Assembly: GCA_963210315.1 (NCBI GenBank)
Contig: OY723285.1
Location: 124,001-188,000 of the forward strand
DNA length: 64,000 bases
Source of the DNA: Rhynchopus euleeides
Taxonomy: Eukaryota > Euglenozoa > Diplonemea > Diplonemida > Diplonemidae
Direction of reading: 5' to 3'
Position numbers and translations under genes: made by a program. Shown piece by piece: positions 10,991-22,098 of the stretch. Position 1 is the stretch's first letter, and the number at the start of each line of letters is the position of its first letter. The notes under the pieces were generated by a model. It was given only the letters and a program-made list of their open reading frames with translations, ran no database searches and was not told where the DNA came from.

Positions 10991-11754
10991 TGCAGGAGCG
11001 GGTGGGGGTGATGTCAGTCTGTCCTGCCCTGATCAGCACGTCGGATGCATCCTGGTGCAGGGGGGGAGAGCGCCAGGAGAAGCACACCAGTGGCACGCTG
11101 CCAGCACACTTGAGAGGGAGACCAGCAGAGGCAAATACGATTATGTGTAAATCGGGGCAGGTGATGGGGTGGGGTGACCTTTGTTTTGGGGATGGTGGGA
11201 TGGTGTGCGTCGTGGTGTTGGCGATCACCGGCAGCCGTGTGTGGCGGGAAGTGTTTGCGAGCGAAATGTCGGACGGGGTTGGGGAGGAGGGGGCAGCAGG
11301 TGTTGCCAAAAAATGCTCCAGTAATACTCCAGTATACAGCCGCTCTTTGCTCGTATATGCTTGTGATACACTGACGCCTTTACGACTCGAGCCTTCGTTT
11401 CCTCACGGGTCCCCCGATCGTATCACAGTTAACTGCAGACAGCTTCCCTCCCCACCCGTCCGTTGTTGCCTGATATGACCCCATCCACACCCCACCCCCA
11501 CCACCCACCGGTGCACCTCGGTTCGGTTGCCGTACCGGTTCCCCTCCGTTCTCTGCACCCCATGGACCGCCCACACCACTGACACACCGGGTGACAGCGC
11601 CTCGCCCTGGAGTCGCGACAAGTGTCACCTGGAAAGGTGGCACGAGGGGGGGCGCAAACCTGTGGACACACACCACACCAAAACGATACTGGCTGTGTGA
11701 CGAACCCGTGCTGCTCCCCGCAGTGGTCTTTGGCACCATGTCACTGCGTGCGCA
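10991..11754. other. Intergenic, no feature recognised
   Basis: Between the end of the NLR-like gene (11755) and the start of the GAF gene (10990). Rich in C/G runs; no coding signal, repeat family or RNA gene seen. Confidence 0.4.
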
Positions 11755-14700
11755 CTACGCAGCAGCCACAGCCCCACCAAGCACACTGCATGCAGCGGGA
11801 GGCGTCACAGTGTCGATCCCTGCACACTGAAAGGGTACAGGCACAACGGGCCCGATCCCAATCACAGTCCGCAGACGCCAGGATGCGGCACAGATACGGA
11901 TCTCGTTGCCATCACAAGCAGCAATACAGGGGGGGACCCCTGATGTCATACCTCCGCTGCCCACGGAGGGGGTCTGGCCTTCAAGCTTCTGCAGCTCCTT
12001 CCCTGTTGATGTATCCCAGACACGAACGCTCTTGTCATCAGATGCAGAGATGATCTTCGACCCGTCTGGTGTGACAGTCACGGAGCGCACACGGTCGGTG
12101 TGACCTTCAAGCTTCTGCAGCTCCTTCCCTGTTGATGTATCCCAGACACGAACGCTCTTGTCGCCGGAACCAGAGATGATCTTCGATCCGTCTGGTGTGA
12201 CAGTCACGGAGCGCACCCAGTCGGTGTGACCTTCAAGCTTCTGCAGCTCCTTCCCTGTTGATGTATCCCAGACACGAACGCTCTTGTCATCAGATCCGGA
12301 GATGATCTTCGATCTGTCTGGTGTGACAGTCACGGAGCGCACCCGGTCGGTGTGACCTTCAAGCTTCTGCAGCTCCTTCCCTGTTGATGTATCCCAGACA
12401 CGAACGCTCTTGTCATCAGATCCGGAGATGATCTTCGATCCGTCTGGTGTGACAGTCACGGAGTTGACAGAGCCGGTGTGGCCTTCAAGCTTCTGCAGCT
12501 CCTTCCCTGTTGATGCATCCCAGACACGAACGCTCTTGTCGCCGGAACCAGAGATGATCTTCGATCCGTCTGGTGTGACAGTCACGGAGCGCACCCAGTC
12601 GGTGTGACCCAACAGAGGAGGGAGAGGGGCACCGAAGGAGGAGCCCTTCCAGTCAGAGCCTGTGAGATTGACCTCCCAGAGCATTGCGTGCTCCAGCCAG
12701 CAGTTGTGGAAGCGGCCCTTCGTCAGCACAGTCCCACCCAGGCGCGCGTGGCGCAGATCGCTGTCCTGCACAAGCACACCAGTGAGGTCGCACCTGAACG
12801 TATACCGCGCGCGTGCGGCGAGTGCCATGGCATTGGAAGCAGATGCCAGTGACATCGCGTCAGCACCAGCGTCGCGGGTCGCCAGGACCAGCGGCAGCAG
12901 CTCGGTCACCACTGTTATGTCGCGCTCGTCGCCTCCACGTGTGAGCACCGTGTCCGCAAAGTACACCGTCACATTCGGCGCATCCTTGCTGAAGGCCCTG
13001 CGCACTTTGCACCCAAGAGTGTCGGCCACAGCCCCTTTCCGTGCCAGGCGCCGCGCCACAAGGACCTCCCCAAGCGTCTTGTGACGAAATGCAAACGCGC
13101 TGCTGTCGTCGTGGAAGCTCTCCACACGAAACGGGAGAGCCCAGAACGCCTCGTCTGCCCTTGCAGGGTCCACCCCGTCCTCCTTCAACAGGCGCACCCG
13201 CTCTGTGCCCAACACACCCTGCCACGTCTGTGCCTGCAGCATCGCGCACGCAATCAGTTCGCCCACCCGCAGCACCTCCTCCACGCGCGCTGCTCCAGCC
13301 GGCCCCTGACGCAACTCCACCTCCACGTGCTTCTGCAGGTACGCCTCGAACACCGCGATATCATTCAACAACTGCTGCGCCTGTGCGCTGCACGATGACA
13401 GCTCGCGCTGAGCGTAACACGCCATGTGAAGCAGGAACGGGTTGCGCAGCTGCGACAGCACCGCCACCTCAGCGTCTGCGACTGTGCTTGGAGGAACTGG
13501 TTCCGCCGCCAGCTGCTCCAGCCGTACTGTGGTCTGTTCGGCTGCGCGCTGCTGTGCCGCCTTCAGCTCCAAGAACCCCGCCTGCTGCGACAGCACCACA
13601 AGTACGTCACGCAGCGGCACTGATGGATGACCCTGCAGCATGCGGTGTGCCACTGCATCTGCCTTCCAGCGCTGACATCACCGCCCCGGCTGCAGCCTCC
13701 ACACACGTGTTATTTGCATTTTCCCGCACCTCGTTGTCTGAAGAAGCACCCGTCTTGTCTTTGCTGCCGCTTTCAGCACCAGCCAGCACCCACGCCCGCT
13801 CCACAATCGCCACCACCAGGGCTCGGTCGCTGAGCACCACCGCTGTATCATCATCAGCTGCACCGCATGTGCTGCGCACCGTGTCGGCCAGCTGCCGCTG
13901 ATCGTCCGCAGTGAAGCACACGTCCACCCGCTGCTGCTCCGCCTTCGCCACCTGTGCCGCACGCACCTTGCTGATGTACGTCACCGCGTCTGCCTGTGTG
14001 AAGGGCTGCATGTACAGCGACCTCGTCCCGTCCCCACAGATTTGCGACGGCGTGTGATCCACGCTCTTCAGGTACTCGCCGCGCGTCGTCACGATCACAC
14101 TGCACTGCTTCGCACACCACGGGTGCAACCGCAGCACCCCTTGCCCGCCACTGGCCTTGTACGCCCCGCTCAAATCCGTCTGCGTCAGCCCCACCTCGTC
14201 CAACGAGTCCAGGATCACCACAACGTCGTACACACTGCTCAGGTGCTCCAACGCAGCCTCCTCCAGCCCGAACGACTTCCCGATGAACTCGTCAATCCCG
14301 CCGTGTGTTGTGAAGGTGGACGCACCAATCGACGGCAGAGCTACAAAGACAGGGAACACGGGCTTCTTTCTCTGCCCCGCAACCACGCCTGCATCCTCTT
14401 TCTTCTCCTGCAGCAGGTGGCACAGAACCGCAACCGCCGCAGATGTCTTCCCGGTGCCTCCGTCTCCGACCAGGCACAGCGGGTGCCGCCCCGTCCCCCT
14501 CGCCCCTTCCCCCGCCCCCTCCTCCCTGTGACCGTCTGCCGCCAGCCACTCGTCCACCTCGTGCAGCAGCATCCTCGTCTCCGACTCCACCACATGTGTA
14601 TCGTCCCCGACCCTGCCCTCCACGTAGCCGTCCAGGAACTCCGCAAAGAGCGACGCCGTGTGCTGCAGCACCTTCCGCACCGCCTCAACCTGGTCCGCCA

Positions 14701-16201
14701 CAGAGTAGTCGCCGGCGTCGTTGTTGCTGTCGTTCTTCTCGTCATGCACAGCCACTTCCTGCATCACAATCACGTCGAAGGGCTGCCCCACCATGCGCAG
14801 CAGCGTCGGGGACAGCTTCCACTGCACCCGGAACTCGATGTTGCTGTCGTACAGCAGCTCCGCCTCCTGCGGGAACACGCTTGCGAACCCCACCTCCGCC
14901 GCACCCTGTTTCGCCACAATCACAAAGAACGTCCCCGCCTTCCCGTACATGAAGGTCTTCGCCACAGCCTGCTCCTCTGTCGTCGACGTGAAGGCGTTCC
15001 ACACCACCGACGTCCCCACCTTGTACTGCGCCGACACGTTCACGTTGATCCCGCGGAACACCGTGGTCAGGCTCGGCCGCCGGCTACGGATCAGCCGCGT
15101 CAGCTTCGCAATCAGCGGCTGGAACGTCGCAATCACATGCAGCTGTGCCGGTGCCTGCTCAAGCTCGAACACGCTGCCTGCCGCAGACTCACGCGCCTCC
15201 TTCGACAGTCCAATCGTCCGCATCGCTTGGTTCATCCCGAAGTACAGTGCCGGCCGCACGCATCCCGCCCCGTGGTTCCCGAGCACAGCCACGTCGCTGA
15301 AGTTCTTGTGGTACTCCTTCACGATGGGTGAACCGTCTGCGTTGCACACAAGATCGCACGTATCCCTGTCGACTTCGTAGTCCACGCAGTCGCAGGTGAA
15401 GAGGTAGCCTGCACACAGATGCTCGAACCAGTCGTCCACCGCCATCCAGTCCTCGATCTTGTCTGGCGCATTCTCCACATGCTGCAGCACCCGCTGCACA
15501 ACAAACCGCAACCCCAGCAGAATGCTGTCCACGTGATTTGCCCGGTACCCGAGATCCGGCTGCACCGCCAGCAGCTGCACCAGCCACTCCAGCAGCGGTG
15601 TCTCGCACGCCGTGTCCTTACGCGTGAAGCAGATCTTCCGCCCGTCCACGTGGTTCTCCAGCCGCTCACTCGCTTGTCCTTGTCGGTGGGTTTGTCTGTG
15701 CGGAGCTCCTGTGGCGGTGGCGGAGCCTGCGACTGCTGCTCCTGCAGTCCGTCCGATGCAGTGCAGGCTGCATCAGCAGCAGCGGGAACACGTGCCCTCA
15801 AGGGTAGCCACTCGTCTGTGAGGAAGTGCCGCAGCCTGCTGACCACCTCCGTCTGCATCTTCCCCACTTGCTCGGCGAGCGCCGCCAGCAGCGCACTGCG
15901 TGTGCCGCCATCACGGTGCTGCAGCGCGTACCACACCGGTGTGCGCCCCTCCCCGTCCGGAACGCTGGCTGCCCCGCACCCCACCAGAAACTGCTTCGGC
16001 AGCAGCGGGAACCCCCCTGCACCCGGGCTGCAACACCTCGTGCAGCAGCGTCCGCCCGGTGTGTGGGTCCGCCGCATTCACGTCCGCCTTGTGCTTCTCC
16101 AGCAGCTGCCGCCACGTCCCGCCCTCCAGTGCCTCCTTCACGGCGTGTGTACTGCCCCACCATCCCCGCCCGTGCTCCTCCACACTCGCACTCGACCCCA
16201 T
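11755..16201 (-). CDS. NLR-like protein: ankyrin - ADP-ribosyltransferase - NACHT - WD40 (frame-interrupted)
   Basis: Four consecutive minus-strand frames make one STAND-type architecture. Frame 1 begins MGSSASVEEHG at 16201, an N-myristoylation-type start (Gly2, Ser6), and contains ankyrin repeats that continue in frame 2 across a run of six G at 16012-16017. Frame 3 (15650-13607) has an arginine-specific ADP-ribosyltransferase with the R-S-ExE triad (TTVFRGI, AFTSTTEE, FPQEAELLY) and then a NACHT NTPase with Walker A GDGGTGKTS (14467-14441) and Walker B VVVILDSLDEV (about 14220-14190). Frame 4 (13653-11755) carries the NACHT helical part, a short pentapeptide-like stretch and WD40 units. 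The last switch can be explained by a 58-nt intron, 13729-13672 (GTGCGG...GTCAG); the switch near 15670 has a GTGAGC donor but no clear acceptor; the first needs a one-base indel. It could be a spliced gene with one sequence error, or a young pseudogene. Confidence 0.75.
11974..12609 (-). repeat. Five near-identical WD40 units, 126-bp period
   Basis: The boundary word ttcaagcttctgcagctcct recurs every 126 bp (anchors near 11974, 12100, 12226, 12352, 12478; array start 12604). Each unit encodes 42 residues ending KSVRVWD, then A/T, STGKELQKLEG. Differences cluster at the residues after HT (DW, GS, DR, DW, DR), at PDG/PDR and at SGSG/SGSD/SASD. A degenerate sixth blade follows. Such DNA-level sameness indicates recent concerted duplication inside the NLR-like gene. 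Confidence 0.95.
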
Positions 16202-16705
16202 CCCGCACAGATTTCTTGCGCTCTGCGCACACTCTTCGTGCGCCCTGCTTGTGTAGTGTCTCCAGGTTATGTGTAATGTGCCTGCATGTTGTGTGTGTCA
16301 ACTGAAATACCAACAGAGCAGGGTGTGGTAATGCCGACAAGACCGATCGATGCATCACGGGGGCGGACGGACCTCACGCGAACACACCCCACACCCTACA
16401 CCCTGCGACATTCAGTAAGCTAACAAGGGAGGACGAGAGGGAAGACGACTTCCCTGTTGGTGCATTTTTGCAAACCCGGAGGACACTCCATTCAGGAGGA
16501 CACCCTCAGAACATTCGCGCAGCTCAGCGCACAGGAACCAGCGAACCGTGCGCCCCGAGCGCACAAGTTACCATACCATGCAGCACATAATCAACCGTGC
16601 ACCTCCGACGGCACCACACCCACCGGTGCCGCAGACGTGGGTCTCCCTGCAAGGGCGGTCCGGGATGCCCCACCCCTCTGCAACCCGCCAGCACTGCAGG
16701 ATATG

Positions 16706-16740
16706 CGCCACGCGCCGTACCGGAGGTACGGCGCGTGGCG
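16706..16740. repeat. Perfect 16-bp hairpin
   Basis: cgccacgcgccgtacc and its exact reverse complement are separated by three bases. It lies far from any gene end, so it is more likely a replication or element footprint than a terminator. Confidence 0.85.
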
Positions 16741-17553
16741 AGCGCGGTGGCGACACGGAGCTCCGACGATCGCGACACGGGGTGAGGAGGGGTGGGGCGA
16801 AACCCCCCACCCCCCCCCCCCCCCGCCCACAACATGCTAGAACCCGGGGGGCCTTCGCTCGAAGTGCAGAAGGCTGAGAAAAAGTGAGCGGCGGGCAATG
16901 TTGCAAGCGAATGCGAATACGCGGGTGGATGGAGATGGTGGTGGGTTGGGGGTGGGGGGGCATCCGACGGCACCCCAGGCAGGCCCGCTTGGGGATTTGG
17001 AACGATTGTAAGGCGGCGATCCCGGCAATAGCTCCCTTCGCATTCCCCTCCTGAACACAAGGGGTGAAGACCCGCCCGTCATCAAGATGTTCTGTGAACA
17101 AAAAAAGTGCCGCCGCCTCACGCCCAGTGGGCCACCCCGTTCCTTTGATCTCTCTGTGTGATGCGTTGCGGCACTCCACAACTCGTGCCCCACGCCTGGG
17201 TGAATTGTTGGAGTGATTGCTTCGCAACCCCAAACGGTTGAGCGAGACGACTAACTACAACACTTTCCCGCCCACAAGGTAGCGCGTCCGTAAAAATACT
17301 ACTGACACACTTCAAACAAACAAAAGGTGGAGAGGGGGGGCTGTTGCTTTTTGTGCACCAAATAAAGAAGAGCCGCGGGGTAAAGACGAAACGGGCAACA
17401 CACCCGGCCCCTCGTGTGAAGGCCGGGGTGATGTGGAGACAAAGTACGGTCGAATAAAGGTACAGAGTGAGAGAGGGAGAAGGCGCGAGTATTCTCTCAC
17501 GGTGGGGTGATACCGCGCCCCGTGTCGTGACGGGGACATTCACACTTTCAGCA

Positions 17554-17556
<3 letters not shown>

Positions 17557-17590
<34 letters not shown>
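17557..17590. repeat. GA microsatellite followed by poly-G
   Basis: About 16 GA dinucleotides and then a G run. A similar pairing (GA run, then poly-G, with the word agcatacgagagagag) recurs at 24000-24032, so the flanks belong to a dispersed repeat. Confidence 0.8.
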
Positions 17591-17599
<9 letters not shown>

Positions 17600-17683
17600 A
17601 GAGTTGCAAATGGTATTTTCACGGCGATACTCACACTCTGCTAGGAAGCAGACGAGAGAGATAGAGATAGAGGGAGGGAGGGG

Positions 17684-17793
17684 GGGTCTTCGCTACCGGC
17701 AAGCTTCCGGCAAAAGCTCCGCGATTTCCACCTAAATAATTAGGAGGAAATGCACCAAAAACGCACCATTTTCAGCACCGGAGTGAAGACTCC
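17684..17793. mobile_element. Miniature inverted-repeat element, family 2
   Basis: Ends ggggtcttcgct and gtgaagactcc are inverted; the core carries the family words atttccacct and taggaggaaatgcaccaaaa. Other copies lie at 26698-26805, 31070-31187 and 42671-42781. No coding capacity. Confidence 0.7.
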
Positions 17794-20483
17794 CAGAGGT
17801 AGAGATAAAAAGATAAAAGATAAAGAGAGAGAGAGTCGACCGCACCCCTCCCACCCCACACTGCAGGCAGGAGGATGCACAGGGGAGGAAGGGGTGGGTA
17901 TGGCAACAGCACACAAGTCTGTGTGTACATTTCATATGTCTTTGATATTCCACACGTGGGGGGGAGAGGGGGAGGGGAGGGGGGGGAAGGGGTTTTGTCT
18001 TGTTGCCCCATCGCCGTCGTGCACAAAATCACCCACGGCGGAGGAGGAGGAGGAGGGGGGGGCGGGGGGTGAGGCGACACGTGCCGTTCTGTCCAATTGT
18101 TAAAGAAACTTGAGGGGGTTCCCCCGGGGAAGACCTCGAGAGGGTCCCTGCGCGGGGGGGAGGGGGGGGGGGTGGGGAAGGACCTTCCTGAAGGAGGGGG
18201 TCAGGAGCATCCAAAACAGACAGAGAGGCAGAGGGGCAGAGGGGGCGGGGGGGGGCGCATGGGAGGACGACCCCGAAGAGGCACGAAGATGCATGCATCA
18301 GGGGGACAGGGGTGCGGGCAGGGTGTGTGGGTCTGCAGGCAGACCCACAATTTTATTTCAGCGTACAGCGGGCCCAACGACGGGCAGCTTTTGGCTGCGT
18401 GGCACGGTGTGCCAACGCACCCATTTGCTGCAATCCGAGAATGGCACGGGTAAGCAAACGGTGAGCAACCCCACCCAGCACCCGACCCCCCATCTGGAGA
18501 CAACAATGTGCTGCTGTTTTCCCGGTTATGACGATGGGTGGAACCAGGACTTGAGATAAGAGAGCCGATAGAGAGAGGGTATATAGGGGGCGCATGTGCC
18601 GTTTCCTTTGGCTGGCACTTGAGGGAGCAGCAGCAGCACACCAGTGGCACTCTCAAGTGTTTGCGAAAGAGAGAGAGAAAGAAGGAAGGAAGGGGTGAGA
18701 GGGGAGTGTTCGCAAAGCGGTGCAGAAAAGCGCGTTGTGATTGTTGTGTTATTGGAAACGTTCCAAAATAAAGGACGCCAAAGATACTTCTGTGCTATAC
18801 CGCTGAGCGAAGACCCCCGCACCCCTCCCTGTCTAGGGTGCACGGCAGTCAGGGGGGTTTAACCAGGTGGTTGACCAGGCCCCTTTTTTGACCAGGGGAA
18901 GCCCTGGCTAGGCCGCCGTGTGGAGAGAGAAGAACCAAATTCAAAACAACAGTTTTGGGGTTTCGAGAACAGAACGAGAAACTTCGGGCATGTGGCTCTG
19001 CTCTGAGGGCCACGACACATCGGTGCCTGCCCTGACAGGGGCAGCTATATCCTTGCGCTGCGGCACACTGTTGCTGTAGCTGTGGCCCAGAGAGAGACAG
19101 CTGCTTCGCTTGTTCACATGAGTCGCATCGGCGCGGACCGCCATTGTTGCGTGTCTCGCGCGCTTTGATCCCTTCTAATTTTTGGTTTCGCGAAAGCGGC
19201 GTGAGGCATGTCCACCTCTTTTTTTGATAAGTGTTGCAGCACACACACAGTCAGTGCGAACACCACGTGGCCACCCCCTTTGTTTAGTGCCGAGCACACC
19301 AGCAGGTTCGTTGTCAGACCTGATATTGACGACATCCACTGTTTTTTCACACAACAACAAACGACTGCAACTGTCGCTGTGTGCCCGGAAGTTTACCTGG
19401 TATCCTGGGAAATGCCGCGGACGGGTGGGGTGGTGCGGCACAGAGAAGACTGAACTCCTCCGACCAGCACGGCCACCACACACCCCCCAAGCGGATCTGA
19501 CATGCCGTACCAACTGTGAAAAGTGCAAGATCAAGTGGCACGGTGCGGGGTGGGGAGTGTGGGATACAAGCAAACTGCCGCGGCACTGTTGCCACCACAC
19601 CAGAGGGCATCAAGGTGCGGATACGCCGGACTGGAACAGGGGTACGGGGGCAGTCGCACACACACAAGTATAACCACACGCGACAAGCCTTGCAACCCTG
19701 GCAGCACCACACACGCGCGCATTGGGGGGAGAAGGCGGGGAGGAGAGGGCAACAGGTGTTGACAACAATATCAAAAAGTGAGACCGGGGGTGGGGGGGGG
19801 GGGGGACTCGTGCGATCAATCGCGTTGTTCTCATGCTGGGCACTTGGTTTGTTCTCTCCACGAATGATGGTGCACGAAACCCTCCCCGCCGGTCTTCTGA
19901 TATATAATTCCCAGCGGTGCTAACTGAGGGGGGTGGGGGGGAACATTTCTGTGCGTGCCTGTCTTCTGCTGGATCTTGCGATCGAATCACTTCACACCAC
20001 TTCATCAGACCCGGGGGGCTACGGTCTACGCTTCCAGGGACAGGGATCGGACCCTGCAACCCTTCCCACAATTAGCATGTGGTGTGGGTTGCCGTGCCTC
20101 AGCACCTCCCCACCCCACGTGGTTCGTTTCAGGCAGTGTTTTTGAAACAGTGTCGAGCACACCGAGCGCTGCTCTTGATGTGAACTCCATCCACTCCCCA
20201 CGCAAAGCCCAACCTGCACAGTCGCATGTGGCCACGCTGACAACAGATGGCACAGAGAGGAAGCGTTTCGGTGAAATGTGGAATACATTGTTGAAGTGGA
20301 AACAGGATATGGTTGTTGTTACAGATCTGAAAAGAAAGGGCCATCTTCAGACGGGGATATAAGAAAACCGGAAGGGGGTGGGGGTCATGGCTGAGCCGCG
20401 AACCGGGAAGCTTTGGAATTCTTCGGTGTTCCCTACCTCCCCCCAAGAGTTGGAATAACACCGATAGTTGCGCCAGAAACGCA

Positions 20484-21150
20484 TTATTCCGCGCCGCTCA
20501 GCGAAGAGCCCCTCGACCCCTCCTCCGGTAGACGGACAGGATACAATCCAAAAAGTTGAAAAAAACCCGCCGGGAGGACCACAGTCGGCGCGTCTGCCAG
20601 CCCCAGCACCCCCCACTCCGAGAGGTTATCCCAGTGCCGCAGCATGTGCCTCGAGGTCCCGCGCGAAAGAGGCTTGTCGCCCAGATCCACGCCCGGTCGC
20701 ATGGCCCGCAGGAAAGCGCCCCGGTCCCGAATCACGTCGATAACCCCTGACAGGATCCCCTCGGAATCCAGAGCCTCTAAGGCGTCGAGGTTCAGACGTG
20801 ACGTCGAAATGGGGGCCAGTTCCCCCGTGGGGCCACCCCGCGCCGAGGGCGGGCCAAGATGCCGCCCCTCCACCGACACCCGCGCTTCCCTCGCGTACGT
20901 CGCGTTGACGTCCGGCGAGTAGGAGTCGTCGCCGACCCGCCGAGGAAGAGGAGGAGGAGGGGGCGGCCGTGGCGGCGGTGGAGGCGGAGGCGGGGGTGGA
21001 GGCGGTGGCGTGGGAGGCGGCCTGGGCCGAGGGGTCGCCGGCGGGGAAGGCGTGCCTGGGGGCTCGTACGACACGCACGCCGTCCTCAGGAGCTTCCCAG
21101 GGAAGGCAGGGCAAAGAGCGACCCCCGGGACAGCCCCCGGTCGAGCACCA
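20484..21150 (-). pseudogene. Truncated reverse transcriptase start, retroelement copy 1
   Basis: The frame encodes the proline-rich linker and the N-terminal region of the reverse transcriptase as in copy 2, up to ADAPTVVLPA, and then departs at about 20569 into unrelated sequence before a stop at 20484. The catalytic part of the polymerase and RNase H are absent. Copy 2 continues at the same point with FTVEKKSG. Confidence 0.85.
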
Positions 21151-22081
21151 TTGATGTGGAGGCCGTCTGCCTCGCCAGCTTCAGCTTCCCCGCCGGGAGG
21201 TACCTGGCCAGGGCGTCCAGGGAGCTGTGGCGGGACAGCTGCCGAAGCGACTCCAGGCACAGCCCCTCTTGCAGGAGCTCCGCCAGAGCCCCCCGACGGA
21301 GGGAGTGCCCACTCAGCTCCGGGTCCTCCTTCTTCAGCGCCGCCACGATGCGCCGGTAGGTTGTGTCGACCACCAGCGCGCCCGCCGCCCGCCCGGAGAT
21401 CGCCTCCCGCAGCACCTCCGTCCAGCACTCCGAGAGGAACAGGCCCGTCGTGACGCCCAGGCGGAACGGGTCGCTCTTCGTCTCCGCCCAGTTCACGGCG
21501 ACAAACTCGTGCTGGAAGGAGATGTCCCCGCACTTCAGGCGCACCACGTCCGACACCCGCGCCGCCCCGCACCACCCCAGCACAATCGCGAGCTTCGTGT
21601 CGCGGTCGACGTCCGCCCGGCCCACCACTGCGGCCACCTGGATGGACGTTGCCGGCTTCGCTTGGTGCTGCGGTCGGAGGGCCCCCAAGCGCTTCAGACC
21701 TCGCTTGAAGTCTTGGAGCAGCTGGGAGTCCACCACAACCCCCATGCGGCTCATCGCGGCGACCGCCCTCGATACGTACTGTAGGGCGGAGGAGGGCCGG
21801 AGTGGGGAGTCCGCTTCGGACATGAGCCTCTGCACCCAGTAAATGATGCAAAGGTCCCACGGCAAGAGCACACCCGTGGTCTGCTCCCACTCGTGCCGGA
21901 ACTGGAGGAGTCGCCGGTGGGGCCCCTCGAGCCCCCTCCACGTCGACGGTGCCAACGCCTCCCCCAGCGTCTTCACCGCACGCTTGGCGATCCGCTGTGC
22001 CTCTCTGGCGGTCAGCGGGTCCTCCTGTGCCCGTCTCCTTCCCACCCGCGCCGTGGAGAGCACCCCTATGCTCTCCAGCAT
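21086..22081 (-). CDS. Tyrosine recombinase, retroelement copy 1
   Basis: About 331 residues from the ATG at 22081 (MLESIGVLS), 18 nt downstream of the gag stop. The catalytic residues of the phage-integrase family are present: Arg in GAARVSDVVRL, His-x-x-Arg in HSLRRGAL, His in LSRHSS and the Tyr of LARYLPAGK. The enzyme would integrate a circular cDNA. It differs from copy 2 by a few residues only, and nothing visible inactivates it, although the element itself is deleted. Confidence 0.88.
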   Translation of the reverse strand: MLESIGVLSTARVGRRRAQEDPLTAREAQRIAKRAVKTLGEALAPSTWRGLEGPHRRLLQFRHEWEQTTGVLLPWDLCIIYWVQRLMSEADSPLRPSSALQYVSRAVAAMSRMGVVVDSQLLQDFKRGLKRLGALRPQHQAKPATSIQVAAVVGRADVDRDTKLAIVLGWCGAARVSDVVRLKCGDISFQHEFVAVNWAETKSDPFRLGVTTGLFLSECWTEVLREAISGRAAGALVVDTTYRRIVAALKKEDPELSGHSLRRGALAELLQEGLCLESLRQLSRHSSLDALARYLPAGKLKLARQTASTSMVLDRGLSRGSLFALPSLGSS

Positions 22082-22098
22082 CGCCGTGAGGGGCGAGC

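Larger units (their letters stand above)
16202..20483. other. Gene-poor stretch with simple repeats
   Basis: No convincing gene. It contains a 35-bp hairpin at 16706-16740, GA microsatellites near 17557-17589, a miniature element at 17684-17793, many G runs, and a block at 18596-18680 related to 23868-23945. Open frames here are short and of low complexity on both strands. Confidence 0.5.

Noticed and set aside
13672..13729. Ribosomal frameshift to join the two halves of the NACHT region
   Set aside because: No slippery heptamer or stimulating structure is evident at the overlap, and a 58-nt GT-AG intron of the right length class explains the switch more simply; neither is proven.
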